A DNA stretch of 9,073 nt from Fimbriimonadales bacterium (GCA_026392145.1 JAPLCS010000192.1:1-9073); one strand, 5' to 3'. Positions 1 to 7,166 are shown, counted from the first letter of the stretch. Notes: generated from the letters alone by a model not told the origin. Numbers and translations are program-made.

Positions 1-1
1 G

Positions 2-184
2 CAAGAATCAGCCTCGTCTCGGTGTAAGCGAGTGGCTACTTCTCGCTCTTGGCTTACTCTTTACCGCGGCAGTCCCCCGAACTGCACAAAGGTCTTCTAT
101 GCAAACGCAACGGTGGAAAAGCTGGATGATCGTGAAAGCGTGCAAAACTTGCACTTGAATAATGTTGCTGCAAAGGGCATCTAG
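2..184 (+). CDS. 3' end of an unidentified CDS (partial)
   Basis: Frame 2 is open from the window edge to a TAG at 182-184, giving about 60 C-terminal residues. The last thirty or so read like a beta-strand-rich tail (VFYANATVEKLDD, then SVQNLHLNNVAAKG). The N-x-x-L-x-N-V pattern recalls one rung of a right-handed parallel beta-helix, as found at the ends of GH28 or pectate-lyase-like proteins. No catalytic part is visible, so no function can be assigned. Frame 3 is also open to about position 160 and encodes a hydrophobic stretch near residues 10-24, so even the frame is not certain. The gene is on the same strand as tdh and separated from it by 112 bp. Confidence 0.35.
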   Translation, partial: QESASSRCKRVATSRSWLTLYRGSPPNCTKVFYANATVEKLDDRESVQNLHLNNVAAKGI

Positions 185-296
185 TTTCAGCTCAGTGTTA
201 TTCTGTTGGTTCTATGTCTTGGGAAATCATCACTCGATAGACATTGACCAGCCACTCACTTCGTTTTTAACCTAATCTCAAGTAAACTTCACAACC
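185..296. other. Intergenic gap upstream of tdh
   Basis: This is 112 bp of non-coding sequence between the partial CDS and tdh. It contains TTGACC at 244-249 (a -35-like word) with no convincing -10 at 16-18 bp. It also contains TAAACT at 283-288, close to the tdh start. No hairpin followed by a T-run was seen for the upstream gene. Confidence 0.4.
281..296 (+). promoter_or_regulatory. Possible near-leaderless -10 element for tdh
   Basis: AGTAAACTT at 281-289 contains TAAACT (283-288), which fits the TAnnnT form of a -10 box. It ends only 8 nt before the GTG start at 297. There is no purine-rich Shine-Dalgarno in the preceding 20 nt. A nearly identical word, AGTACACTT, lies at the same distance before the mannosidase start (3008-3016). 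No good -35 accompanies it. If real, the transcript would begin at or within a few bases of the start codon. Confidence 0.3.
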
Positions 297-1334
297 GTGA
301 AAGCGATTGCCAAGACGAGGCCTGAGCCAGGAGTCGAAATCATTGAAGTACCAGAGCCATCTATTCGGCCCGGGTGCGTAAAAATTAAACTCGAAGCGGC
401 ATCTGTATGTGGCACTGACCTTCACATTTATTCTTGGGACCAGTGGGCTTCCAACCGAATCAAGCCACCGGTTATTATCGGACACGAATTCTGCGGCACG
501 ATAGTTGAGGTTGGAGAAGGAGTTACAGATCGTGCTGTCGGTGACTTTGTTGCGAGCGAAAGTCATATTGTATGTGGCAAGTGTAAACAGTGCCTTGCAG
601 GACAAGGTCACGTTTGCATTGATACAAAAATCCTGGGAGTTGACGTTGATGGAGGATTTGCTGAATATGCTGTGCTTCCTTGGGAAAATGCACGTCCTAC
701 ACCAAAAACCGTCTCCCCACTCATTGCAGCCTTTCAGGATGCACTAGGAAATGCCGTTCACACCGCCATGGCGGGTCCCGTCAAAGATCAAACCATTCTC
801 GTCACCGGAATGGGACCCATTGGACAATTTGCCGTTTCAGTGTGCAAAGCGCTTGGCGCCTCAGCCGTGTACGCCACTGAAATAAGTCCCTATCGGACGG
901 AATTAGCTCTTAAGGCTGGTGCAGACCATGTATTCAACCCCGCTAAAGATAATATTGCGGCGGAGCTAGCAATACTTGCTCCGGGCGGAGTAGACGGAGT
1001 CCTGGAAATGTCAGGGCATCCCTCACAACTCGACCTCGCCATTCAAGTTGTTCGACCTGGAGGTCGCCTTTCACTTCTTGGTGTCTATGGGAATCCTATC
1101 CAGCCAGTCAACGTAAATGACTTGATTTTCAAGGGCATTGAAGTGCAACCTATCGTAGGGCGAAGGCTGTGGCAAACCTGGGATCAAATGGCAGAATTAC
1201 TCGCAAGCGGCAAGCTCAACGTTGATTCCGTCGTTACTCACGTCATGCACTTCACTCAATTCCAAGAAGCGATGGAACTAATGAAAGCTGGAATGGCAGG
1301 GAAAGTTGTCTTTACTTTTGGCAACACCCAATAA
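297..1334 (+). CDS. tdh: L-threonine 3-dehydrogenase (zinc, NAD-dependent MDR family)
   Basis: This 345-residue protein matches the usual TDH length (about 340). The enzyme oxidises L-threonine to 2-amino-3-ketobutyrate with NAD+ in the cytoplasm. The N-terminal GroES-like domain carries the catalytic zinc site: Cys38 in VCGTDLHIY (with Thr40 and His43, the usual proton relay) and His63-Glu64 in GHE. The structural zinc lobe has Cys93, Cys96, Cys99 and Cys107. FQDALGNAVHTA (146-157) corresponds to the conserved GNAVHT segment of TDHs. The Rossmann motif is GMGPIG (171-176), and Glu195 at the end of the second strand predicts NAD over NADP. GRRLWQTW near residue 288 is also TDH-like. The start is GTG at 297, which begins the conserved MKAxxK leader; no strong ribosome binding site precedes it. 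Its usual partner kbl (2-amino-3-ketobutyrate CoA ligase) is not in the window. A related polyol dehydrogenase is the main alternative, but the TDH signatures make it less likely. Confidence 0.9.
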   Translation: MKAIAKTRPEPGVEIIEVPEPSIRPGCVKIKLEAASVCGTDLHIYSWDQWASNRIKPPVIIGHEFCGTIVEVGEGVTDRAVGDFVASESHIVCGKCKQCLAGQGHVCIDTKILGVDVDGGFAEYAVLPWENARPTPKTVSPLIAAFQDALGNAVHTAMAGPVKDQTILVTGMGPIGQFAVSVCKALGASAVYATEISPYRTELALKAGADHVFNPAKDNIAAELAILAPGGVDGVLEMSGHPSQLDLAIQVVRPGGRLSLLGVYGNPIQPVNVNDLIFKGIEVQPIVGRRLWQTWDQMAELLASGKLNVDSVVTHVMHFTQFQEAMELMKAGMAGKVVFTFGNTQ

Positions 1335-1349
1335 GTTCATACGACATCT

Positions 1350-2966
1350 TCAAACCACCGTCTCAAACAAGCCAGATAACAAATCACCAGCTCGTTTTTG
1401 TTCTGCCCACGCAAATGCAAGGTTCAACTGTTCCTCTAGTTCATTTGAATAACAATCATCACCCTCCTGAAGTTGTGCGTTGTTCTGCCTTTCGCACTGA
1501 CCGGCGAGTTGGGAGTGAAAAGCATCTCTTGAATATCTTATTGCTCGCGCACCCAGCATCACCAAACTCTGACTCACACGATCAAGTTCTTTTGTTTCAT
1601 ATTCTTCCGAAGCACCTTCTTTCGAAGTCAAACTCTGTCCGCTTTCCGCACTATTGCCCGAACCACAAAACACAGCTACAGGCAAGTGCTGACGAAGGGC
1701 CTTGATTGCACCGTGCCAACTTCCGCCGGTTTTAAACCTAGCGGAATGCACAACAGTTAAATCTCCAAAAGCATAAATTAACTGATTCCGCTCCATAGCA
1801 CGTGCAGTTGAAAATGGTTCATTGGGGGAACAAACAGAAATGTAAAACCGACGCCCCCTCAATTGAGGTTTGAGAACCAAACCACGATGAGATTCCGTAC
1901 TCTCTCCTATTCCCTCTAAGTTAGTCTGAGCCGTCTGAAAGGCTTTCACGTTTTCATCCCCTAAGTTCAAACTTTCACATAGAGTTAACCTTTCCTGCAT
2001 TACCAAATCGGGGTTCTCAATCAACATAGTTCTTGAAGCAAATCCAGTTCTCGTTTCCAGGCTATCTCTCGTTTCCAGGCTATCTCTCATTTCCAGGCAT
2101 CTGCCATTGCATCTGCTCTTACATTCGCTGATACATTTGTCCAGACATCCGATAAGCCTTTCTCCGACGACACCTTCTCCATAATCTCCTCTATCATCTC
2201 CAACACCATTTCTCAACGAAATACCATGGGGAAGTATGTGTACAATGTCGCCTCCCACACTCATCACACCTTCACCAAAGGCGGTATCGCAACCTTTGGC
2301 ACCCCCACTCACTCCAAGAAGCCGCCTTTTACCAGCCCACTGACCCACTTGATAACACAACTCCAACACCTCAGAATGCGGTAACCGGCAACCAACACCC
2401 GATAGAACACCAGCAAATTCGCCCCTGGGCGCCTCAGTAGCCTCAGTAGGCTCTCCAGTTAGGCTTTCACGAGACAGTTCATTCAACTGTAGAGTGCACT
2501 CTTCTCCGCTCAGTGCAACTCCACACCAGGGCGGACTTTCCAAAAGTTCATAATCACTTAGCCATAGAACAGGCGGTGCATGTTTGCCCAAACGCCTCCA
2601 TTGAGGAGGGTACTTAGGATGCGCGATTGTCAGCACAGGATAGATTCCCAGCAATTGCTTTGCTACCTCAATAACTTTTTCACTCCTTAGCAACAAAGCC
2701 TCTACTGTATAACCTGCTTGTTCAAGCCAGTTTGCCGACATCTCTAAAAATGAAACTGGAACCTCAGGAATTTCCTCAAACATTGTGGCTATTGGCGCCT
2801 TCTGAACGGCGTATTCACGCAATTGCCACTCTATAGGCATCCTTTGCTTCAGCACTCCAAGTACATTCCAAGCTGAACTGGGCGTGAGTTTCACACCTTG
2901 CCAACCGAGAAAGCTTTTAGTACCATAAATACAAAAAATAATAAAATTTAGTACTCTATTCTCCAC
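1350..2966 (-). CDS. dprA: DprA/SMF-family (SLOG-fold) DNA-processing protein with large low-complexity inserts
   Basis: The reading frame is 538 residues; typical DprA proteins have about 360. DprA binds incoming single-stranded DNA in natural transformation and loads RecA. Conserved pieces appear in family order: YPPQWRRL and APPVLWLSD (119-138), GVALSG...GVGCR (149-194, split by an insert), the nucleotide-fold loop GVSGGAKGCDTA (218-229), GGDIVHILPHGI (238-249), then after a 120-residue insert FYISVCSPNEPFSTARAMERN (about 374-394) and HSARFKTGGSWHGAIKAL (407-424). Inserts lie at about 152-187, 250-371 and 436-463; they are Glu/Ser-rich, and the first two carry DNA-level tandem repeats. The C-terminus (about 505-538) does not resemble the winged helix of many DprA proteins. 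The ATG at 2966 may not be the true start: GTG at 2894 begins VKLTPSSAWNVL, which looks like a normal DprA N-terminus, and would leave 130 bp for the divergent promoters. The role in transformation is inferred from the family; no other competence genes are in view. Confidence 0.75.
   Translation of the reverse strand: MENRVLNFIIFCIYGTKSFLGWQGVKLTPSSAWNVLGVLKQRMPIEWQLREYAVQKAPIATMFEEIPEVPVSFLEMSANWLEQAGYTVEALLLRSEKVIEVAKQLLGIYPVLTIAHPKYPPQWRRLGKHAPPVLWLSDYELLESPPWCGVALSGEECTLQLNELSRESLTGEPTEATEAPRGEFAGVLSGVGCRLPHSEVLELCYQVGQWAGKRRLLGVSGGAKGCDTAFGEGVMSVGGDIVHILPHGISLRNGVGDDRGDYGEGVVGERLIGCLDKCISECKSRCNGRCLEMRDSLETRDSLETRTGFASRTMLIENPDLVMQERLTLCESLNLGDENVKAFQTAQTNLEGIGESTESHRGLVLKPQLRGRRFYISVCSPNEPFSTARAMERNQLIYAFGDLTVVHSARFKTGGSWHGAIKALRQHLPVAVFCGSGNSAESGQSLTSKEGASEEYETKELDRVSQSLVMLGARAIRYSRDAFHSQLAGQCERQNNAQLQEGDDCYSNELEEQLNLAFAWAEQKRAGDLLSGLFETVV
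2049..2098. repeat. 18-bp tandem repeat, about 2.8 copies, inside the dprA-like gene
   Basis: The unit TCTCGTTTCCAGGCTATC occurs perfectly at 2049-2066 and 2067-2084. A third, partial copy at 2085-2098 has one mismatch. On the minus strand it encodes a six-residue period (DSLETR-like) inside the large insert of the DprA-like protein. Because the unit is a multiple of three, copy-number change keeps the frame. Near-perfect identity suggests recent expansion. Confidence 0.9.
2432..2449. repeat. 9-bp perfect tandem duplication inside the dprA-like gene
   Basis: CCTCAGTAG is repeated at 2432-2440 and 2441-2449 and encodes the TEATEA stretch at about residues 174-179. It lies in the first insert, which splits the conserved strand before the VGCR segment. 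The unit is again a multiple of three. Confidence 0.8.
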
Positions 2967-3024
2967 TCCAGTATATTAACTCATTCTCAACCATTTTTCC
3001 AGTCTTGAGTACACTTTAACTCCC
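2895..3024. promoter_or_regulatory. AT-rich divergent promoter region between dprA-like gene and mannosidase
   Basis: The stretch is markedly AT-rich from about 2911 to 2980, and the two genes diverge from it. The word TTTAGTAC occurs at 2916-2923 and again at 2947-2954, 31 bp apart (about three helical turns). A variant TTGAGTAC is at 3005-3012, just before the mannosidase start. The first two copies fall inside the disputed N-terminus of the dprA-like frame, so this reading assumes its GTG start at 2894. On the minus strand TATGGT (2927-2922) could be a -10 for that start. On the plus strand TACACT (3010-3015) could be a near-leaderless -10 for the mannosidase. No strong -35 was found for either. 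Confidence 0.35.
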
Positions 3025-6000
3025 ATGCTAAAGCATCCCGATTTGACCCGACGCCGCCTTGAGCAATTCCTCAATCGCGACCTCAAACCTCTCATTTACG
3101 GAGAGCGAAAGGCACTCAAAATCGAGATCAATGAATTTCCAGCTAAAGATCAAAATGAGGCACTGGGCGGAACTTGGAAAGAAGTCACAAGTGGCTTTGA
3201 ATATGGTCCTGCCTACACCACATTCTGGTTTAAGCTCTCAGGCACCGTTCCAACAGAGTGGGCAGGCATGGATGTAGTCGTGCACGCTGAAATCGGCAGT
3301 GAACGCACTCTCTGGAAAGATAACTCACCCTTCAGAGGAGTGGACTACGAACATACAGACTTTGGCTTCCTTACTGGTGGCACCATTCCGACAGAAGGAC
3401 CTGTCACCGGTGGGGAGGATGTGATTTATGTGCTTGAAGCATACACAAAGAATCCTCAATGCCGGGTCCATGGTAAAGAACTACCTCGGGAAGATAAAGT
3501 AGAAAAGATTGAATTTGCTGATTTAGTGATAGTGAATAAAGAACTCAAATCTCTATTTTTTGACTTCGATTTCGCATTTCAGCTCATGCTGACCGTCGAA
3601 ACAGATCACCCTACCTACGCAACCCTTATGCGTGCCCTCAACGAAGTAGTGAACATCTTCACGAGAGAGCACTTAGATTCAATCAGTAAGTGCCGGAAGA
3701 CAATCAAAGATGCCATGACGAGTCTGAATGGTGAACTCAAACACACCATTTATCCAGTTGGACACGCCCACCTTGATACGGCTTGGCTGTGGCCAATAGC
3801 CATCACCAAAAAGAAGATGGCTCACACCACTTCTACTCAACTTTCTCTCATGGAGAGATATCCTGACTACGTATTCGTTCATTCACAAGCAAGCCAATAT
3901 GAATGGTTAGAAAAAGAATATCCGGCACTCTTTGAACGTGTCAAAGAAGCGGTGAAGAGGGGCCAATGGGAACCTGTAGGATCAATGTGGGTCGAAGCGG
4001 ACTGCAATCTCACTGGCTCAGAATCAATGGTTCGCCAGTTCCTATACGGGAAGCGATACTTCAAAGAAAAGTTAGGCGTGACCACCTATGACATGTGGCT
4101 TCCAGACGTCTTTGGGTACTCCGCAGCGTTGCCACAAATACTCAACAAATTTAATATCGAATACTTCCTGACTCAAAAAATTAGCTGGAATCAGTTCAAT
4201 AAATTCCCCCACCATACCTTTTGGTGGAAAGGAATCGATGGAAGTGAGATCTGGAGCCACTTCCCACCAGCTGATACCTACAACGCTTCGTGCGAACCCA
4301 AAGAAGTTTCCTATTCGGTTAAAAATTACAAAGATCAAGGGAGAGCAGATCAATCCCTTTACGTCTTTGGTCACGGCGATGGCGGAGGAGGACCAACCGA
4401 GAAACACCTTGAATTCCTTAAACGTGGCCGCTTAGCTCCTGGTTACCCAGAAATTGCCAGAGGCAAGAAAGCGCTAGATTTCTTCCGAGAGGCAAAACGA
4501 AATTCTAAGGACTTGATGACATGGTCTGGGGAACTCTACTTGGAACTTCACAGAGGCACCTATACCAGCCAAGCGGCCAACAAAAAGTCCAATCGAGAAT
4601 GCGAGTACTTGCTTCGAGATGCAGAGTGGCTCAGTTGCTTTAACATCGCCAACTATCCTGGTCCAGAGCTAGAAAAAGCATGGAAACTCGTACTTCTCAA
4701 CCAGTTCCACGATATTATCCCTGGGTCCTCTGTCAATGAAGTGTACGTTGACAGTGCAAAGGATTATGCAACCGTCAAGGAAATTGGTGAGGGAATCATC
4801 AATCGCTCACTCAAAGCTATTGGCGATCGAATAGATACTGCTGGAAGAGAAAATCCGATTGCAATTTTTCAAAACGCCGATGTACCTGGACTTGCAATGC
4901 TTGACTGGGAAAAGACAGAGAATCCAACCGCCTTGCTCGTTGGGAACTCAGTTATTCCAGCCCAGGTCATAGAGGAAAACGGCACAAGAAAGGTTATTTT
5001 TAACACACCGCAAGAAGCACTCGGTACAGTGGCGGTGGGAGACTTGGTAGACGATATCAATCCACCGAAAACGAGAATCAAAGTCAGCACGAGAAAAATT
5101 GAAAATGATCAACTCAGTGTTCGATTCGATGTTAACGGGAATATTAGTAGCATCCAAAGTCTTGATGATGGCTCCGAGTTTATCGAACCAGGCAAATTAG
5201 GAAACGTTTTCCAATTATTCGACGATAATCCACTTTTCTGGAGCGCGTGGGACATTGATGTTTTTGCTTATGAAACTGTTCAAGAACTACTCAAGTGCGA
5301 TTCCATTGAAATTGTGGAAAAGGGACCAGTAAGAGGCGCCATTGAAGTAGTTCGAACCTTTGGCAAGTCCACAATTCGGCAAAGAATTTCTGTCGGGCAA
5401 TTTGCTGGCATACGATTCGATACTGAAATAGACTGGCGCGAAACCGACAAACTTCTTAAGGTTGCCTTCCCTCTCAATATCAACGCCAACAAAGCTAATT
5501 TCGAAATCCAATTCGGAAACGTTGAACGCCCCACCCATTACAACACGAGTTGGGACATGGCGAGATTCGAAGTTTGCGCCCAAAAGTGGGTTGATGTCAG
5601 CGAGGGAGACCTGGGAGTTGCACTTCTGAACGATGGCAAGTACGGTCACGATATCCACAATAATGTTATGCGAATGTCGCTTTTACGAGCTCCTAAGGCG
5701 CCAGACCCAGAGTGCGACATGGGTGTTCATAAATTCACCTACGTCCTTCTTCCGCACTTCGGACCGTACCAATATGCCGATGTAGTGCAAGCGGCATATG
5801 CTCTCAATGCGCCACCACGTGTAGTTGAACTTGCGAAAAGCGAAGGAGAACAGGCCGAACTGCCACCATTCGTGGCTTGCGACAATCGCAACATCATCAT
5901 TGAAACTCTCAAGAAAGCCGAAGACAGCAACGACCTTTTGGTGCGAATGTATGAATGCCATAACACTCGTGGCGTGGCAGAACTGCTATGTGCGAGAATT

Positions 6001-6123
6001 CCACAAGAGGCATACCTGTGCGATCTGGAAGAAAATGAGCTCGGTGAACTTGAAATCATTGATGGGGCGGTTCAATTCCCGTTCAAACCTTTCGAGATTA
6101 TCACCATCAAACTAAAATCGTAA
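3025..6123 (+). CDS. Alpha-mannosidase, glycoside hydrolase family 38 (MAN2C1/Ams1 type)
   Basis: This retaining, metal-dependent exo-alpha-mannosidase has 1032 residues, the usual length for the long cytosolic GH38 class. The N-terminal region (1-240) is the beta-sandwich/linker typical of MAN2C1-like enzymes. The catalytic barrel opens with YPVGHAHLDTAWLW (243-256). By comparison with family structures the zinc ligands should be His249, Asp251, Asp361 and His562; Asp361 in WLPDVFGYS (358-366) is the predicted nucleophile. Other family signatures are YVFGHGDGGGGPTEKH (446-461), ELYLELHRGTYT (503-514) and LLNQFHDIIPGSS (557-569). The remaining ~450 residues are the beta-sandwich domains. No signal peptide is present (MLKHPDLTRRRLEQ), so it probably acts in the cytoplasm on imported short mannosides or N-glycan fragments. 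No Shine-Dalgarno precedes the ATG. The NFGase-family gene follows after 10 bp and is probably co-transcribed. Confidence 0.95.
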   Translation: MLKHPDLTRRRLEQFLNRDLKPLIYGERKALKIEINEFPAKDQNEALGGTWKEVTSGFEYGPAYTTFWFKLSGTVPTEWAGMDVVVHAEIGSERTLWKDNSPFRGVDYEHTDFGFLTGGTIPTEGPVTGGEDVIYVLEAYTKNPQCRVHGKELPREDKVEKIEFADLVIVNKELKSLFFDFDFAFQLMLTVETDHPTYATLMRALNEVVNIFTREHLDSISKCRKTIKDAMTSLNGELKHTIYPVGHAHLDTAWLWPIAITKKKMAHTTSTQLSLMERYPDYVFVHSQASQYEWLEKEYPALFERVKEAVKRGQWEPVGSMWVEADCNLTGSESMVRQFLYGKRYFKEKLGVTTYDMWLPDVFGYSAALPQILNKFNIEYFLTQKISWNQFNKFPHHTFWWKGIDGSEIWSHFPPADTYNASCEPKEVSYSVKNYKDQGRADQSLYVFGHGDGGGGPTEKHLEFLKRGRLAPGYPEIARGKKALDFFREAKRNSKDLMTWSGELYLELHRGTYTSQAANKKSNRECEYLLRDAEWLSCFNIANYPGPELEKAWKLVLLNQFHDIIPGSSVNEVYVDSAKDYATVKEIGEGIINRSLKAIGDRIDTAGRENPIAIFQNADVPGLAMLDWEKTENPTALLVGNSVIPAQVIEENGTRKVIFNTPQEALGTVAVGDLVDDINPPKTRIKVSTRKIENDQLSVRFDVNGNISSIQSLDDGSEFIEPGKLGNVFQLFDDNPLFWSAWDIDVFAYETVQELLKCDSIEIVEKGPVRGAIEVVRTFGKSTIRQRISVGQFAGIRFDTEIDWRETDKLLKVAFPLNINANKANFEIQFGNVERPTHYNTSWDMARFEVCAQKWVDVSEGDLGVALLNDGKYGHDIHNNVMRMSLLRAPKAPDPECDMGVHKFTYVLLPHFGPYQYADVVQAAYALNAPPRVVELAKSEGEQAELPPFVACDNRNIIIETLKKAEDSNDLLVRMYECHNTRGVAELLCARIPQEAYLCDLEENELGELEIIDGAVQFPFKPFEIITIKLKS

Positions 6124-6133
6124 CATCAAGACA

Positions 6134-6914
6134 ATGATTACACTCGCTCTTTGGCTCACCTTTCAACAAAGCAATTTCAACCCTGCATCGTTGATTCAGT
6201 GTCAAGAGGGCGAGTTACCCATCATTTTAACTGCCCCACACGGTGGGAGGCTTCCCATCGCTGGAGCGCCAGAACGATCCAAGATTGATATTCCGCAATT
6301 CGCGACAGTTGAGGATATCAGAACCAATCTACTTGCAGAAAGAACTGCTGTTCAGATTGAAAAAGATACGGAAGTTTGCCAGAAAGTACGCTGATGCCAA
6401 TCGACCCGTAGAATACGGTACTGAATGCGATGCTGCCGCAAAAGTGCACCAGGAATACCATAAAACCCTGAAGTCCTATGTTGACAAGGTCACCAAGAAC
6501 TTTCCCCAAGCTATCTTATTAGATATACATGGTCAAGGCTCTGATAAAGCGGTTGTCTACCGCGGCACCCAAAATCGAAATACCGTAAACGGCTTTCCTG
6601 AAGTCCAAATTACAGGTCCCAATTCGCTGCTCGGAAAACTAGAATCTTCCGGCATCAAACTGGTCCCAGAAAACAAAGACTCGGAAGAAAAGGAGTCAAC
6701 AAAATTCACCGGAGGTTACATTGTTCAAACCTTCGGAGCTAAGAATCAACCCAAAATCATGGCTATTCAGCTTGAATGGGGCTCAAATTATCGTCAAACA
6801 TCAACTCTCGATGAAACCGCCGATAAACTCGCAAAGGCAATCGAATCTCACTATTTCGCATATCTTGCTCAGCAGCGACTTCAGGCACCACATCACTTTC
6901 ATCTTGCGCGATAA
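6134..6914 (+). pseudogene. N-formylglutamate amidohydrolase-family gene broken by an out-of-frame lesion
   Basis: Two overlapping frames together make one protein of about 260 residues. The first (6134-6394) gives a short hydrophobic leader (MITLALWLTFQQ), then LPIILTAPHGGRLPI and a stretch ending VQIEKDTE. The second frame, entered at about 6372, gives KFARKYADANRP, then LLDIHGQG near 6516-6539, YRGTQNRN and a late QLEWGSNYR, and stops at 6914. These are the metal-site and core motifs of the N-formylglutamate amidohydrolase/zinc deacylase family. Intact relatives usually have a few more residues (a Pro-aromatic strand leading into the FxRKYxDANR segment) where the two frames meet. A small deletion, not a multiple of three, near 6368-6374 therefore explains the break better than a single-base indel. 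The second half has an internal ATG at 6243, but it lies in shadow frame and would lack the PHGG motif. The true substrate of the intact family member is unknown. A sequencing or assembly error cannot be excluded. Confidence 0.75.
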
Positions 6915-7153
6915 ATGTTGACCGGTTCTCCACTTGCCTGACACCACAGCAAGTACACATTCACCAAATTTTCTCTTGTTCCTTTCAAAGGTATGGACAG
7001 ATATCCATTTTTCTTGGCGACTTCGAACAGAATTCTCTCTTTTGCACTTAATCGGTAAGGCACACCTCGACTACCAATGCGAGCTTGGGTTGGCAAACCT
7101 CGCGAAAGCCGTTCCACATCATCCTTACTTTTTTTTCCTGCTGCCATGCGCAA
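6899..7153 (-). CDS. Small basic protein of unknown function
   Basis: This 84-residue protein is rich in Lys and Arg. I do not recognise a named family. Its composition is protein-like rather than shadow-like: a basic N-terminus (GKKSKDDVERLSRG), a loop with PTQARIGSRGVPYRLSAKER (about 21-40), and a C-terminal amphipathic segment ENLVNVYLLWCQASGEP (about 61-77). It lies downstream of the hydrolase at 7200-7916 on the same strand with a 46-bp gap, and its 3' end overlaps the opposing NFGase-family gene by 16 bp. The first ATG is at 7153, with a second in-frame ATG at 7147. A run of seven A residues (minus strand) sits just after the start in the Lys-Lys codons. A nucleic-acid-binding role is possible from charge alone but is not demonstrated. 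Confidence 0.55.
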   Translation of the reverse strand: MRMAAGKKSKDDVERLSRGLPTQARIGSRGVPYRLSAKERILFEVAKKNGYLSIPLKGTRENLVNVYLLWCQASGEPVNIYRAR

Positions 7154-7166
7154 TCAAATCTACGTC

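Noticed and set aside
3..160. Frame 3 hydrophobic stretch at the window start as a membrane-protein tail
   Set aside because: The following residues are low-quality (Trp/Cys/Lys-rich), while frame 2 continues further with a beta-strand-like tail. Not decisive, so frame 2 is kept at low confidence.
1335..1349. Bidirectional terminator between tdh and the dprA-like gene
   Set aside because: Only 15 bp separate the stops, and I see no hairpin with a T-run there.
2049..2147. Tandem repeats considered as a CRISPR array
   Set aside because: Units are 12-18 bp, directly adjacent, without spacers, and lie in frame within a coding sequence.
1350..2966. The DprA-like gene as part of an anti-phage defence island
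   Set aside because: No nuclease, helicase, toxin or other defence gene is adjacent; the neighbours are metabolic.
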